A stretch of DNA of 64,000 nt from assembly GCA_023953775.1 (NCBI GenBank), contig JAMLJD010000009.1, positions 1-64,000 of the forward strand. Reading direction: 5' to 3'. This document shows, piece by piece, positions 34,771-46,975 of this stretch; within the stretch, counting starts at the first letter, position 1; every line of letters starts with the position of its first letter. The notes under the pieces are model-generated. The model saw only the letters and a program-made list of their open reading frames with translations. It did not search any database and was not told where the DNA came from. This DNA is from Rhizobiaceae bacterium (GTDB taxonomy: Bacteria > Pseudomonadota > Alphaproteobacteria > Rhizobiales > Rhizobiaceae). The translations under genes were made by a program, and so were the position numbers.

Positions 34771-35837
34771 GCGCCGTCGCCCGTCGTCGCGAATGCGACG
34801 TCGCCGACGAGGCCGGCGGCGCGCGACAGCGCCGCCGCGGTCGCCACAGCCATCTGCGGCAGGATCAGCCATTCGAGCGTCCAGGCCGCGCCGGAGCGCT
34901 CGTTCTCGTGCACGAGCGACTGGTGCATGCCCGCAACCAGCGTCGCGTTGAAGCGCGCCAGCGCGACGAGCACCTCCGCGCCGACGGGATTGACCTTGTG
35001 CGGCATCGCCGACGACCCGCCGCCCGAGGCAAGCCGTATCTCGCCGACTTCGTTCTGCGCGGCGAGCGCGATGTCCTGTCCCGTCTTGCCGAGCGATCCC
35101 GAGACCAGCGACAGCCACGACGCGAAGCCTGCAATCCCGTCGCGCTCGCTGTGGCGGGCATGGTGGACCGCGCTGAGGCCGAGTTCGCGGGCAAGCCCCT
35201 CACGCACCGCTTCCGCCTTGTCGCCAAGCTTGTCGAGCGTCCCCGCCGCGCCGCCGAAATGAAGCACCGCGACCCGGTCGCGCTGGGCCGGAAGCTCGCC
35301 GTGCAACCGCGCCAGCGGGTCGCGCCAGCTTGCTATCTTGCGCGCCGCGGGCACGGCGATCGCTGCCTGCATGCGCGTATGCGCCATAACGACGACGGCG
35401 CCGTCGCGCGCCGACAGCGCATCGAGCGCGCCGATCACGGCCCGGAGCCGCCGGTCGAGAATGTCGATAAGTGTCGAAAGCCGCAGCGCGAGGCCCGTGT
35501 CGACCACGTCCTGGCTTGTCGCGCCGAAATGCACATGGCGCTCATGCGGCGCGCCGACCGCCTCGCGCAGTTGCGCGACCAGTTCCGGCACCACGACGCC
35601 GTCCCGCGCCGTCCCGGCCGCCAGCGAGGCCATGTCGGGACGGAACCGGTCGAGCGCGGCGGAAATCGCCTTCGCGGCCTCGTTCGGAATGACGCCCGCC
35701 GCCGCTTCGGCGCGCGCCAGCGCGGCCTCGAAACCCAGCATCGCCCGCAGCTCGGCATCGGCCGAAAACAGCGCTGCGGCCTCCTCGTCGCCGAGGAGGC
35801 CGGACAGAAGCGGATGGTCGAATGGCGAGACGTGCAA
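34767..35837 (-). CDS. pcaB: 3-carboxy-cis,cis-muconate cycloisomerase PcaB
   Basis: This 356-residue member of the fumarase/aspartase superfamily converts 3-carboxymuconate to 4-carboxymuconolactone. The superfamily signature GGGSSAMPHKVNPVGAEVLV is intact. The N-terminal HPLLSGLLGDEEAAALFS, and GATSQDVVDTGLALRL, which contributes a catalytic His/Ser region, are also present. It lies 8 bp downstream of pcaG in the pcaCHGB order. Confidence 0.94.
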   Translation of the reverse strand: MHVSPFDHPLLSGLLGDEEAAALFSADAELRAMLGFEAALARAEAAAGVIPNEAAKAISAALDRFRPDMASLAAGTARDGVVVPELVAQLREAVGAPHERHVHFGATSQDVVDTGLALRLSTLIDILDRRLRAVIGALDALSARDGAVVVMAHTRMQAAIAVPAARKIASWRDPLARLHGELPAQRDRVAVLHFGGAAGTLDKLGDKAEAVREGLARELGLSAVHHARHSERDGIAGFASWLSLVSGSLGKTGQDIALAAQNEVGEIRLASGGGSSAMPHKVNPVGAEVLVALARFNATLVAGMHQSLVHENERSGAAWTLEWLILPQMAVATAAALSRAAGLVGDVAFATTGDGA

Positions 35838-35845
35838 CGGCCTGC

Positions 35846-36460
35846 TCAGATGTCGAAGAAGATCGTTTCCTTCTCCCCCTGGAGATGGATGTCGAACCTA
35901 TAGGTGTCGCCGTCGCGCGGCGCAATCAGCGTCGGCACGCGCACCTTGTGTTCGATCCGCTGCAGGATCGGGTCCTCCGCATTCGCCTTTTCCTCGTCGC
36001 CGAAATACATCCGCGTGTGGAGGCCGATATTGACGCCGCGTGCTACGACCCAGAACGTGATGTGCGGCGCCATCGGCCGCCCGTCGCGAAACGGCACCCT
36101 GCCCGGCATGATCGTCTCGAAGACGAACTCGCCGCCATCCATGTCGGTTGCGCAGCGGCCCCAGCCGGCAAAGGCCGGATCCGCCGCGCCGCGCGTCTCC
36201 GAGGGGCTGTTGTAGAGGCCGTCGGCATCGGCCTGCCAGATCTCCACCAGCGCGTCGCGCAGCGGCGTGTCGGCGCCGTCGATCACCCGGCCCCTCACCG
36301 TGATGCGCTCGCCCCTGGCCTTCTCGCCGACGAGCCTGGAGCCGAGGTCGGCATCATAGACGCCGCCGATGCCGCAGAAATTCGGCGTCAGGCCGATATG
36401 GACGTAGGGGCCGGCGGTCTGCGACGCGCTTTCCTTCAGCCGGTTGAGCGACTGGACCAT
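35846..36460 (-). CDS. pcaG: Protocatechuate 3,4-dioxygenase alpha subunit PcaG
   Basis: This 204-residue intradiol dioxygenase-fold subunit starts MVQSLNRLKESASQTAGPYV. It has ALVEIWQADADGLYNSP, FAGWGRCATDMDGGEF and APHITFWVVARGVNIGLHTR. The alpha subunit lacks the full iron-ligand set and shapes the substrate pocket of the alpha-beta unit that cleaves protocatechuate between its hydroxyl groups. One base separates it from pcaH. Confidence 0.95.
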   Translation of the reverse strand: MVQSLNRLKESASQTAGPYVHIGLTPNFCGIGGVYDADLGSRLVGEKARGERITVRGRVIDGADTPLRDALVEIWQADADGLYNSPSETRGAADPAFAGWGRCATDMDGGEFVFETIMPGRVPFRDGRPMAPHITFWVVARGVNIGLHTRMYFGDEEKANAEDPILQRIEHKVRVPTLIAPRDGDTYRFDIHLQGEKETIFFDI

Positions 36461-36461
36461 G

Positions 36462-37219
36462 TCAATTGCCCTCCAGGCGGTTTTCGAACAGCGTCGAGCG
36501 GCGCCCGCGCAGCACGATGTCGAACTTGTAGGCGCGCGCATCCATCGGGATCGTCGCGCCCATGTCGAGCACGGCAGTCAGCCGGCGGACCGCTTCCTCG
36601 TCGGGGATCGTGCGCACGATCGGGCACAGCGGGATCAGCGGGTCGCCCTCGAAATACATCTGCGTGATCAGGCGCTGCGCGAAGCCGTGCCCGAAGATCG
36701 AGAAATGGATATGCGCCGGGCGCCAGTCGTTCGGCCCGTTCGGCCACGGATAGGGTCCGGGCTTGATGGTGCGGAAGGCGTAGTTGCCGTCCTCGTCGGT
36801 GATCGCCCGGCCGCAACCGCCGAAATTCGGGTCGAGCGGCGCGAGGTAGGTCTCCTTCTTGTGCCGGTAGCGTCCGCCCGCATTGGCCTGCCATACCTCG
36901 ACCAGCGCGCCCGATACCCCCTTGCCGCGCTCGTCGAGCACGCGGCCATAGACGATGATGCGCTGGCCGATCGCGCTCTCGCCCGGCTTGGCGAAATTGA
37001 AGATCATGTCGTCGTCGAGCTCGCCGAGCATGTTGTGGCCGAAAACAGGACCGGTGATCTCGCTGATCGTGTTGTCGAGCGACAGCAGCGCCTTTTGCGG
37101 CGAGCGCAGCACGCTGGTCTTGTAGCCGGGCGTGAACGCCGGCGGGTGCCATGTCCTGTCGCGCTGGAAGAACGACCCGTTTCGGGGCCGCGATTCGAGA
37201 TGTCCGCCCTCTCGCTCAT
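36462..37219 (-). pseudogene. pcaH: Protocatechuate 3,4-dioxygenase beta subunit PcaH, frameshifted near the N-terminus
   Basis: The catalytic beta subunit carries the Fe(III) ligands: Tyr in [19 protein letters not shown], Tyr in [20 protein letters not shown] and the two His of AHIHF. The natural start [15 protein letters not shown] at 37219 overlaps pcaC (ATGA). The frame then shifts at the C run 37176-37178 (minus strand ACGGGTCG; one more G restores [19 protein letters not shown]). Without the missing base, the conserved body has no start codon in frame. I read this as a homopolymer sequencing error in an otherwise intact gene. Confidence 0.88.
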
Positions 37220-37617
37220 GCCTTGGTCTCCTCCATCTCCGCAAATGTCTGCTTGACGATCTTGATCGCGTGGTTGGCCGCCGGCACCCCGGCATAGATC
37301 GCCACGTGCATCAGCGCTTCGCGGATGTCGTCCTGCGTGGCGCCTGTGTTCGCGGTGGCGCGGACATGCATCGCCACCTCCTCGTCATGGCCGAGTGCCG
37401 CGAGCAGCGCGATGGTGACGATCGAACGCTCGCGTTTCGTCCAGCCTGGACGCGACCACACGTGGCCCCAGGCGGTCTCGGTGATCATGTCCTGGAACGG
37501 CGCGTCGAATGCGGTCTTGTTGGCCTGGGCGCGGTCGACATGCGCATCGCCCAGCACCGAGCGGCGCGTCGCCATGCCCTGCGCATAGCGCTCCGATGGA
37601 ACCCTGGTCTCGGACAT
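37216..37617 (-). CDS. pcaC: 4-carboxymuconolactone decarboxylase PcaC
   Basis: This 133-residue CMD-family enzyme turns 4-carboxymuconolactone into 3-oxoadipate enol-lactone. The core reads [40 protein letters not shown], then [20 protein letters not shown] and VPAANHAIK. The start [14 protein letters not shown] is preferred over an ATG at 37644. It is the promoter-proximal gene of pcaCHGB, divergent from pcaQ. The pcaD gene that usually precedes pcaC in rhizobia is absent. Confidence 0.94.
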   Translation of the reverse strand: MSETRVPSERYAQGMATRRSVLGDAHVDRAQANKTAFDAPFQDMITETAWGHVWSRPGWTKRERSIVTIALLAALGHDEEVAMHVRATANTGATQDDIREALMHVAIYAGVPAANHAIKIVKQTFAEMEETKA

Positions 37618-37717
37618 GCGCGAACCTCCCCTTGCGAGGCTCATTCAATCACAACGATTTCGCTAGGAGAAATACAATTTCTTCGCTTTTTCATAGCAGT
37701 TTTGTTATCAATCTTGG
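37618..37717. promoter_or_regulatory. Divergent pcaC / pcaQ promoter region
   Basis: This AT-rich 100-bp gap between divergent genes contains the small palindrome AGAAATACAATTTCT (37668-37682) and several T runs. LysR regulators normally bind such divergent gaps, so PcaQ is the expected binder. I cannot assign the exact box. Confidence 0.4.
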
Positions 37718-40738
<3,021 letters not shown>

Positions 40739-40739
<1 letters not shown>

Positions 40740-40762
40740 AAAAGGGGCGGTCGCCCGCCCCT
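40739..40762 (-). terminator. Rho-independent terminator of the pyrimidine-uptake operon
   Basis: On the reverse strand AGGGGCGG pairs with CCGCCCCT around a 4-nt loop and is followed by a run of five T. It lies directly after the substrate-binding protein gene and abuts the stop of the convergent pobR. Confidence 0.85.
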
Positions 40763-40766
40763 CTTC

Positions 40767-41750
40767 CGGTCCGTTCGGATCGCGATGATCTGTCAACGTC
40801 GGTGATCTCGTCATATGCGACCCGACCGCTGTCGACCTGATCTTCTGGTCGAGCAGCGCCTTGGCGGTACGCTCATAGGCGTCGACGATCAGCTTGGCGT
40901 CCGGCTCGCCGATCAGCTTGGCAACCTCGCCCATCATGCGGACCTGGTGGTTCTCGTCCTGGCCGCCATTGTCCATGACGATGCCGGCCGCCTCTTCCGG
41001 ATTGGCGATGGCGTATTCCCAGCCCTTCATCGAGGCGCGCACGAAGCGGACCATCTTGTCCTTGAAGGCCTCGTCCGACAGCTTGTCCTCGAGCACGTAG
41101 AGCCCGTCCTCGAGCAGGTCGTTGCCCATCTCCGAATAGTTGAAGACGATCAGGTCTTCGGCCTTGTAGCCGGCGTCGATCAGCTGCCAGTACTCGTTGT
41201 AGGTCATGACCGAGATGCAGTCGGCCTGCTTCTGGATCAGCGGCTGCACGTCGAAGGACTGCTTCAGCACCGTCACGCCGTCGGCGCCGCCCTCGGTCGA
41301 ATAGCCGAGCTTGTTCATCCAGGCATAGAACGGATACTCGTTGCCGAAGAACCAGACGCCGAGCGTGTGGCCGGGGAAGTCCGCCTCGCTCTTGATCGGG
41401 CCGTCCGCCGGGCAGACGAGCTGCATGCCTGCCTTCTTGTAGGGCTGGGCGATGTTGACCAGCGGCACGCCTTTCTCGCGCGCCGACAGGGCTGCCGCCA
41501 TCCAGGTCACGATGACGTCGGCGCCGCCGCCGGCGATCACCTGCTCGGGCGCGATGTCGGGGCCGCCCGGCTTGATGGTCACGTCGAGGTCTTCCTCCTC
41601 GTAGAAACCCTTGTCCTTGGCGACGAAATAGCCGGCGAACTGGGCCTGCGCGACCCATTTGAGCTGCAGCGTCACCGCATCCGCGGCCCACGCCTGCACG
41701 GCGGCGAGCGACATGGCCCCCGCCAGCATGGAAACGATCGTTTTCTTCAT
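40767..41750 (-). CDS. ABC transporter substrate-binding protein, NMT1/ThiY-like (pyrimidine uptake)
   Basis: This periplasmic protein has a signal peptide (MKKTIVSMLAGAMSLAAVQA, cleavage after AWA). The NMT1/ThiY fold follows: VTLQLKWVAQAQFAGYFVAK, DKGFYEEEDLDVTIKPGGPD and TLGVWFFGNEYPFYAWMNKL. It is distal in an operon with dihydropyrimidine-degrading enzymes, so pyrimidines or their reduced forms are the likely ligand. The last residues are uncertain. A shift near 40830 probably separates LLDQKI from VAYDEITDVDR, and the printed frame runs on through the terminator. The start at 41750 is firm. Confidence 0.87.
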
Positions 41751-41772
41751 TTTCTTACCCTCTGAAGTTGGT

Positions 41773-42587
41773 CTATCCACCACGGACAGACGGATGCCAG
41801 AATGTGACGGCCCGTTCGATCAGGGCGATCACGCCATAGAAGACGGAACCCGCGAGTGCCGCAACCGCGATTTCCGCCCAGACCATGTCGACATTCATGC
41901 GCCCGACCTCGGTCGAGATCCTGAAGCCCATGCCCACGACAGGCGTGCCGAAGAATTCGGCCACGATGGCACCGATCAGCGCCAGCGTCGAGTTGATCTT
42001 GAGCGCATTGAAGATGAAAGGCATCGCGGCGGGAAGCCGCAGCTTCGCCAGCGTCTGCCAGTATCCCGATGCGTAGGTCCGCATCAGGTCGCGCTCCATG
42101 TGGCCGGATTCGGCGAGACCGGCCACGGTGTTCACCAGCATCGGGAAGAACGTCATGATGACCACGACGGCTGCCTTCGACTGCCAGTCAAAGCCGAACC
42201 ACATCACCATGACGGGCGCGACGCCGATGATCGGCAGCGCCGAAACCATGTTGCCGATCGGCAGCAGCCCGCGCCGGAGAAACAGGAACCGGTCGGCGAC
42301 GATCGCCGCCGCGAAACCCGCGCCGCAGCCGAGCACATAGCCGACCACCACCGCGCGGAAGATCGTCTGGTTGACATCGGCGGCGAGCGTCGGGATCGAT
42401 CCCGCGATCCGCGCGCCGATCGCCAGGGCGGCAGGAGCCGGAGGGAATGCCCGCGCCCCTCACGATCCCCTCCCACAGGATCGGGATCAGGCGAACAGCA
42501 CCAGGATGAGCAAGCCCCAGGCGCGATATCGGTCAGGCGCCGGCGCGTCCTGATCGCGGACAGGCTGACCAGCCGCCAGGCCGTCAA
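41773..42587 (-). pseudogene. ABC transporter permease (pyrimidine uptake), frameshifted N-terminal part
   Basis: This BPD-type inner-membrane permease is intact from about 42435 to its stop (VVVGYVLGCGAGFAAAIVAD, NMVSALPIIGVAPVMVMWFG, and the EAA loop RTYASGYWQTLAKLRLPAAM). The first 50 or so residues are broken by several one-base shifts (LTAWRLVSLSAIRTRRRLTD, then fragments up to AIGARIAGSIPTLAADVNQT). The start is probably the TTG at 42587, which overlaps the stop of the preceding small gene. Confidence 0.78.
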
Positions 42588-42877
42588 CTCACCGCGCGCA
42601 GTACGAGATAGAACGACACGCGCGCGCCGCCGCGGAACTCGTCGGTTCCGAGAGCAGCAGATGGCTTAAGCGAGATGCGCATATGGCGATGACGCCCACC
42701 GGACCCATCGGCCGGACACCAACGTGTCGGCAGCGGCCGCAAGCAGCAGCGCGAGGATCCGGGTCGCGATGGTCGCCGAGGCGGCGGGCGCTTCCAACCC
42801 CGTGTCGGGGGTAACCAGCGGCAGTCCGATTGCCGCACCGACAGTCAAAAGAACCGCCAGCCGTCTGCAGGCACCCG
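42584..42877 (-). pseudogene. Small membrane protein between the two permease genes, frameshifted
   Basis: Fragments in three frames join to about 95 residues: RRLAVLLTVGAAIGLPLVTP, ATIATRILALLLAAAADTLV, GPVGVIAICA and TDEFRGGARVSFYLVLRAVS. Two or three hydrophobic stretches suggest an integral membrane protein. I do not recognise the family. It lies between two permease genes of one transporter, so it may be an accessory subunit. Exact ends are uncertain. Confidence 0.45.
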
Positions 42878-43731
42878 TCAGCCTCCTTCGCCCCGGCCGC
42901 GCTCCCGTCTTTCAGCGAAATGACCGGCAAGCCCGACCGCGGTGACGAGCAGGATCGCGACGAGCGATCCGGCGACCAGCGCCGAGAACATGTCGATCAC
43001 GTCTACGGCTGTAATAGAGCCGCTGAGCAGCTTCGCGCCGATGCCTGCCGGTCGGCAGTTCGCCGACGATGGCGCCGACGAGGCTCGCCGCAATCGCCAC
43101 CTTCATCGAGGCGAACAGGAATGGCACGAGGCCGGCGTATGCAGCTTCCAGAACGACTCTCGGCGCGCGAGGCGTTGTAGGTCCGCATCAGGTCGAGATG
43201 CAGCGCGTCGAAGGTCGAGCGCAGGCCTTCACCATGCCCACTGCCACGGGGAAGAACGACGGGTAAAGGTCGAGATCAGCGCCTTCAGATCAGCCGGTGA
43301 TGACCAACACCACAGCGATCATCTGGCGCCAGGGCGAGGATTGCGGATCGTCACGAGGTGATGATCCCTGGCATCAGGCTGCGGTCGAGTGCGGCGACAT
43401 GCACGATGCCGACGGCGATCAAAATAGGGGCCGTGCTGAGGCGAAGCCCAGCAGCATCGGTGACGGTCACCCAGAATGGCGGTAGACGAGGCTTCGCCGA
43501 GGTCGGCCTCGGGCTCGTATTCTCGAAGAAGTTGACCGCCACCTGGTGCGGCGCCGGCAGCGTCGGCCCAAGGCTGCGTCATCGTCTTGACGACTCCACG
43601 TCGTCGGCGTCTCGCCCGCCCGGCGGTCGAGGTCATGGCGCGTTCATGAGATAGCGCCGACGCCACACCGCGGCGATGCCGAGCAGGATCGCCGTGACCA
43701 GCCGAATCTTGTCGCGCAGCCTGTCGGTCAC
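42878..43731 (-). pseudogene. Second ABC transporter permease (pyrimidine uptake), heavily frameshifted
   Basis: The likely start is a GTG at 43731 (TDRLRDKIRLVTAILLGIAA). Fragments in several frames then follow a BPD permease: HFWVTVT-like WVTVTDAAG, AVGIVHVAALDRSLMPGIIT, LMRTYNASRAE, MPFLFASMKVAIAASLVGAI and VDMFSALVAGSLVAILLVTA. The last ends at the stop at 42878. Together they cover the six membrane helices and the EAA loop. At least six one-base shifts occur within 850 bp. The gene is probably functional in the organism. Confidence 0.72.
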
Positions 43732-43777
43732 CGGCCAGACCCTCTGCGCCAAATGCTTGCAAGGGGTCGAATTATGA

Positions 43778-44590
43778 TCAATCCTCATAGGAATGCCCCG
43801 CCTCAGCCCGTCGCGCACCGCGCGATCCACAAGTCAGGCGTTGCCTGCGGATCATCGGCGGCCGCTCTTTCGGCAGCACGTGGATTCGATCACGTCGGTG
43901 ACGCGGCGGACTTTTAGCGACATCACCACGATGCGCGTCGACAGGTAGACCGCCTCGAGGATGGGTGCGTGACGAAGCGAATCGTCTTGTCAGTTCCGCC
44001 CCAGTTCCAGCTGCTCGTTGAGATGATCACCGCGATCTCGTCCAGTGCGCCGAACGGCTCGTCCATCAAGAAGAATCGGCGTCGAAGGCCAGCACCCGGG
44101 CGATCGAGGGCGCGCTGCTGCATACTTGAAGGAAAGCTGCCACGGATATTTCTTCTCGAAGCCGGTCAGGTTGACCAGGTCCAGCGTGCTGCGGATACGC
44201 TCGGCGATCTCGGCCTTGGGATAGTCCATGATCTCCAGCGGCAGCGCGACGTTGCGCTCGATCGTGCGCCACCTGGGAAAGGCCCGCCGCCTGGAACACG
44301 TAGCCGTAGGCCCGGCGCCGGCGCGCCTCCTCGGGCGTCATGCCGTTGACGGTGATCGTCCCGCCGGTCGGCTGCTCCGAGATCGGCGATGACCGCCACG
44401 GGAACGTCATCGCCCACTGCGCAGCCGAGGCCCGATGGGAGACGAACTCGCCCTTGCCGACACCGGTCCAGGTTGACGTCCGACAGCGCATGCACCAGCC
44501 GTCATTGGTGTGGAATGTGAGGGACAGCCCCTTCGCATCGACCACTGACGCGGCGTTTGTCCCACCTTCCTTGCGGTCCGTCGGCAACAT
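43778..44590 (-). pseudogene. ABC transporter ATP-binding protein (pyrimidine uptake), heavily frameshifted
   Basis: The protein starts MLPTDRKEGGTNAASVVDAK, then GLSLTFHTNDGW. Fragments show QPTGGTITVNGMTPEEARRR, YGYVFQAAGL (Q loop), MDYPKAEIAERIRSTLDLVN and FLMDEPFGALDEI (Walker B). The C-terminal end reads GHSYED before the stop at 43778. Reconstructed length is about 265-270 residues, normal for a TauB/SsuB-type ATPase. It energises the two permeases downstream. Confidence 0.8.
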
Positions 44591-44941
44591 TCATGAGCAC
44601 GGACTGACCTCGGCCCAGAACGCCGTCGAAGAAGATCAACCGGGTGCCACTCTCCCGGATCGGGTTCGGAAATCGTGTGCATGCGGATCTCGTAGGCCCC
44701 CTCCGACTGGCAGAGCGATGTCGTGACCCGCCGCCCGGAAGAACCTGAACGAACTCGCAGAAGATTCATGCGCCTCGATGCCGTCCGGCCACGCAGGATG
44801 ATCTTGTCGTCGGTCACGTAGTCTTGCCTCGACCGCACCTGGTCTCGTTGCCGTGGACGACGTCGATGTCGAGCGTCTGGGCGTTTGCGGCGCTCGCCAG
44901 GGCGGCGGTGAGCAAAGCCCGGAAGCGATCGGTATCCGGTT
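44591..44941 (-). pseudogene. Small secreted protein in the pyrimidine operon, frameshifted
   Basis: Between the hydantoinase stop and the ATPase start a coding signal reads RFRALLTAALASAANAQTLD (signal peptide ending ANA), DVVHGNETRCGRGK, YVTDDKIILRG, GIEAHES, LCQSEGAYEIRMHTISEPDP and SGPRSVCS. The joined product is about 115 residues with several cysteines and would be periplasmic. I do not recognise it. The start codon is obscured by frameshifts. Confidence 0.45.
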
Positions 44942-44944
44942 CGA

Positions 44945-46354
44945 TCACACCCCGCTCGCCGGAATGCCGCTGCAGCACCTTGCGCGGCGCGACCGCTTCC
45001 TTCCATTTCGACAGCGCCTGGTTGACGGCCCCCACCGGGCTCGCTGATCGCCGTGCCCCGGCTTGGCCTTGACCTCGAAATCGTCGACCACGATCTCGCC
45101 GCGCGACGGCGTATTCGGCCAGGCCCTTCACTTCGATACCCTCGAACACGTTGTAGTCGATCGCCGATTGCTGCGATTTCGCCGCGATGGTCTTGGTCTT
45201 TCCGGGGTCCCAGACTGCGATATACGGCATCCGCGCCCTTCACGATCGCACCCTTCTTCGGATACATGTTGAGATCTTGGCGATGTTTATGGTCGACGTC
45301 ACCGCGACGAACTCGTTCATCGTCAGCCGGCGGTGTTGACGCCGTAGCTACAACACCCGGCATCCGGTCCTCCAGTCCGCCGGTCCCGTTCCGGGATCTT
45401 GGTGAAATCGCCGACGCCAGTGCGCTTCTGCTCGGTCGTGGGCGCAATGGTCGGTCGCCACCACCTGCAGCGATCCATGCAGCCCCATGAATCCTGATGC
45501 GCCTTGTGCCGGAAGGGGCGGGCTCATCACGCGCCGCGCCGCATGGTCCCCAGTCTGTCGGCATATTCGCTGTCGTCGAGCACCAGGTGCTGGATCAGCG
45601 GCTCGCCGAACCCGCATGCCCTTCTGGCGCGCCCGGCAGATCGCCTCACCGTGCGCCTGCTCGCGGACCATGCACCACATGGGAAGCGGCACGCCGGCCA
45701 TGTCGGCGATCATGATCGCCCGGTTGGTCGCCTCGCCCTCGACTTCAGGCGGCCGCGGGCCTAGGCGTGCGCCTCCGGCCCGTCATTGCCGTCGGCGAGA
45801 GCAGCTTCTGCTGCGGCTGCTCCGTCGCCGTTCTCGGCATGCACCAGCGGCAGCGCACCAGCTCGGCGCAGCGCTGGAACGACGAGTACATCTCGTCGTC
45901 GTATTCGGCGCGCCCTTGTAGGCCATGAAGTGCTTGAACAGTGTGCGCTCCACCACCTGCGGCATCTCGTTGAACACCTGCTCGCCCCACCAGGTGATCG
46001 CCATGTGGAAGGTAGTCGCAGCAGGCGCGCGTCGACTTGTTGTCCCACATCTGGATCGCTTCCAGCGGCGATTGCCCTGGCAGCGAGCAGAAATCGACCA
46101 TCGTCCCGCCCGACACCGCTGCCCGCGTGCCGCTCTCGAAATCGTCCGTGGAACGGTCCCCTGGCGAACGGCATTTCGAGATGGGTGCGGAGTCGATCCG
46201 CCGGCATCACGTAGCGGCCGTGGCGTCGATATCAACAGATGCGCCATGGAGATCGTCAGCCGATGCCGACGATCTTGTCGTGCTTGATCAGAACGTCGGC
46301 CTTCCACGTCCGGTCGGCCGTGACGATGGTTCCGTTCCTGATGACCTTGGACAT
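44945..46354 (-). pseudogene. hydA: Dihydropyrimidinase (D-hydantoinase), heavily frameshifted
   Basis: The enzyme opens dihydrouracil and dihydrothymine to N-carbamoyl-beta-amino acids. The start is clear: MSKVIRNGTIVTADRTWKAD, VLIKHDKIVGIG. Later fragments include RTHLEMPFARG (with the metal-binding H of the family's T-H-L-E-M-P-F block), QSPLEAIQMWDNKSTRACCD, FKHFMAYKGA (carboxylated Lys region) and PLVHAENGD. The C-terminus reads KTKTIAAKSQQSAIDYNVFE and AVNQALSKWKEAVAPRKV, before a TGA at 44945. Well over ten one-base shifts occur. The order of motifs is complete. Confidence 0.85.
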
Positions 46355-46381
46355 TGTTTCTCCGGTGCTCCTGGGATTTGC

Positions 46382-46490
46382 TCTTCTCCCCCACGGGAGA
46401 GGTCCGGCGGGCCAGGCGAGGAACGAATGCGCCTCCCCTCAAGGTGGAGGCTGCGCCGGTTCTGGCCCACCTCCCCCTTGAGGGGGAGGT
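46382..46490. repeat. Palindromic intergenic repeats upstream of hydA
   Basis: The block contains the hairpin CTCTTCTCCCCCACGGGAGA at its left end and the perfect palindrome ACCTCCCCCT-tg-AGGGGGAGGT at 46469-46490. It is the same style of element as at 23358 and 46944 and separates hydA from the DUF559 fragment. Confidence 0.75.
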
Positions 46491-46540
46491 CGGAGAGAAC
46501 AGGCTTGCCGAAGCCGATCCGAATTGGGGGTAAACTGCCA

Positions 46541-46903
46541 TCATCTCCACAATTTCAGTTCCCGAAGAACCTGTTCGACACAGCCATCAAGTGAGTTTGC
46601 GATCTCACCGGTATTGAACCTGAGAACTGTAGCCTCTGTCAGTCAGCCAGAGATCGCGCATACTGTCACTTACGTATACCTTCTGACGTGAAATGATGTT
46701 CGCCATCCCTATGACAGCTTGGCCGACTGGATCATAAAATACGACATAAGCCCCAGTCGGCACCTGTCTTCGTGCATGCAGCCCATAGTGACGGCGAAAT
46801 TCCCGAAGCACCCCAAAGCCTCTTTTTCTTACAAGTCATCGCGCGCCACCAGACTCCTGGCACGCCAGATCGCGTTTTCCTCACGAACGACAGTGGGCAA
46901 CAC
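46541..46903 (-). pseudogene. DUF559 endonuclease-domain protein, frameshifted
   Basis: Three frames join into a roughly 115-residue DUF559 protein: NAIWRARSLVARDDL, then LREFRRHYGLHARRQVPTGA, YVVFYDP, SDSMRDLWLTDRGY, and VLRFNTGEIANSLDGCVEQV, LRELKLW before a TGA at 46541. DUF559 is a small nuclease-like fold related to Vsr/restriction enzymes. GC content is lower than around it. It is flanked by palindromic repeats on both sides and sits inside an otherwise colinear pyrimidine operon, so it is probably an inserted cassette. The start (GTG near 46903) is a guess. Confidence 0.62.
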
Positions 46904-46943
46904 TAACCCCCACCCGAAAAAGCAACGCTTCGCTCACTTTTCG

Positions 46944-46961
46944 ACCTCCTCAGGGGGAGGT
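46944..46961. repeat. Palindromic repeat downstream of the amidohydrolase gene
   Basis: ACCTCC-tcaggg-GGAGGT is a short GC-rich hairpin matching the ends of the repeats at 46469-46490. With that copy it brackets the DUF559 fragment. Confidence 0.6.
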
Positions 46962-46975
46962 CACCCTCCAGCCGC

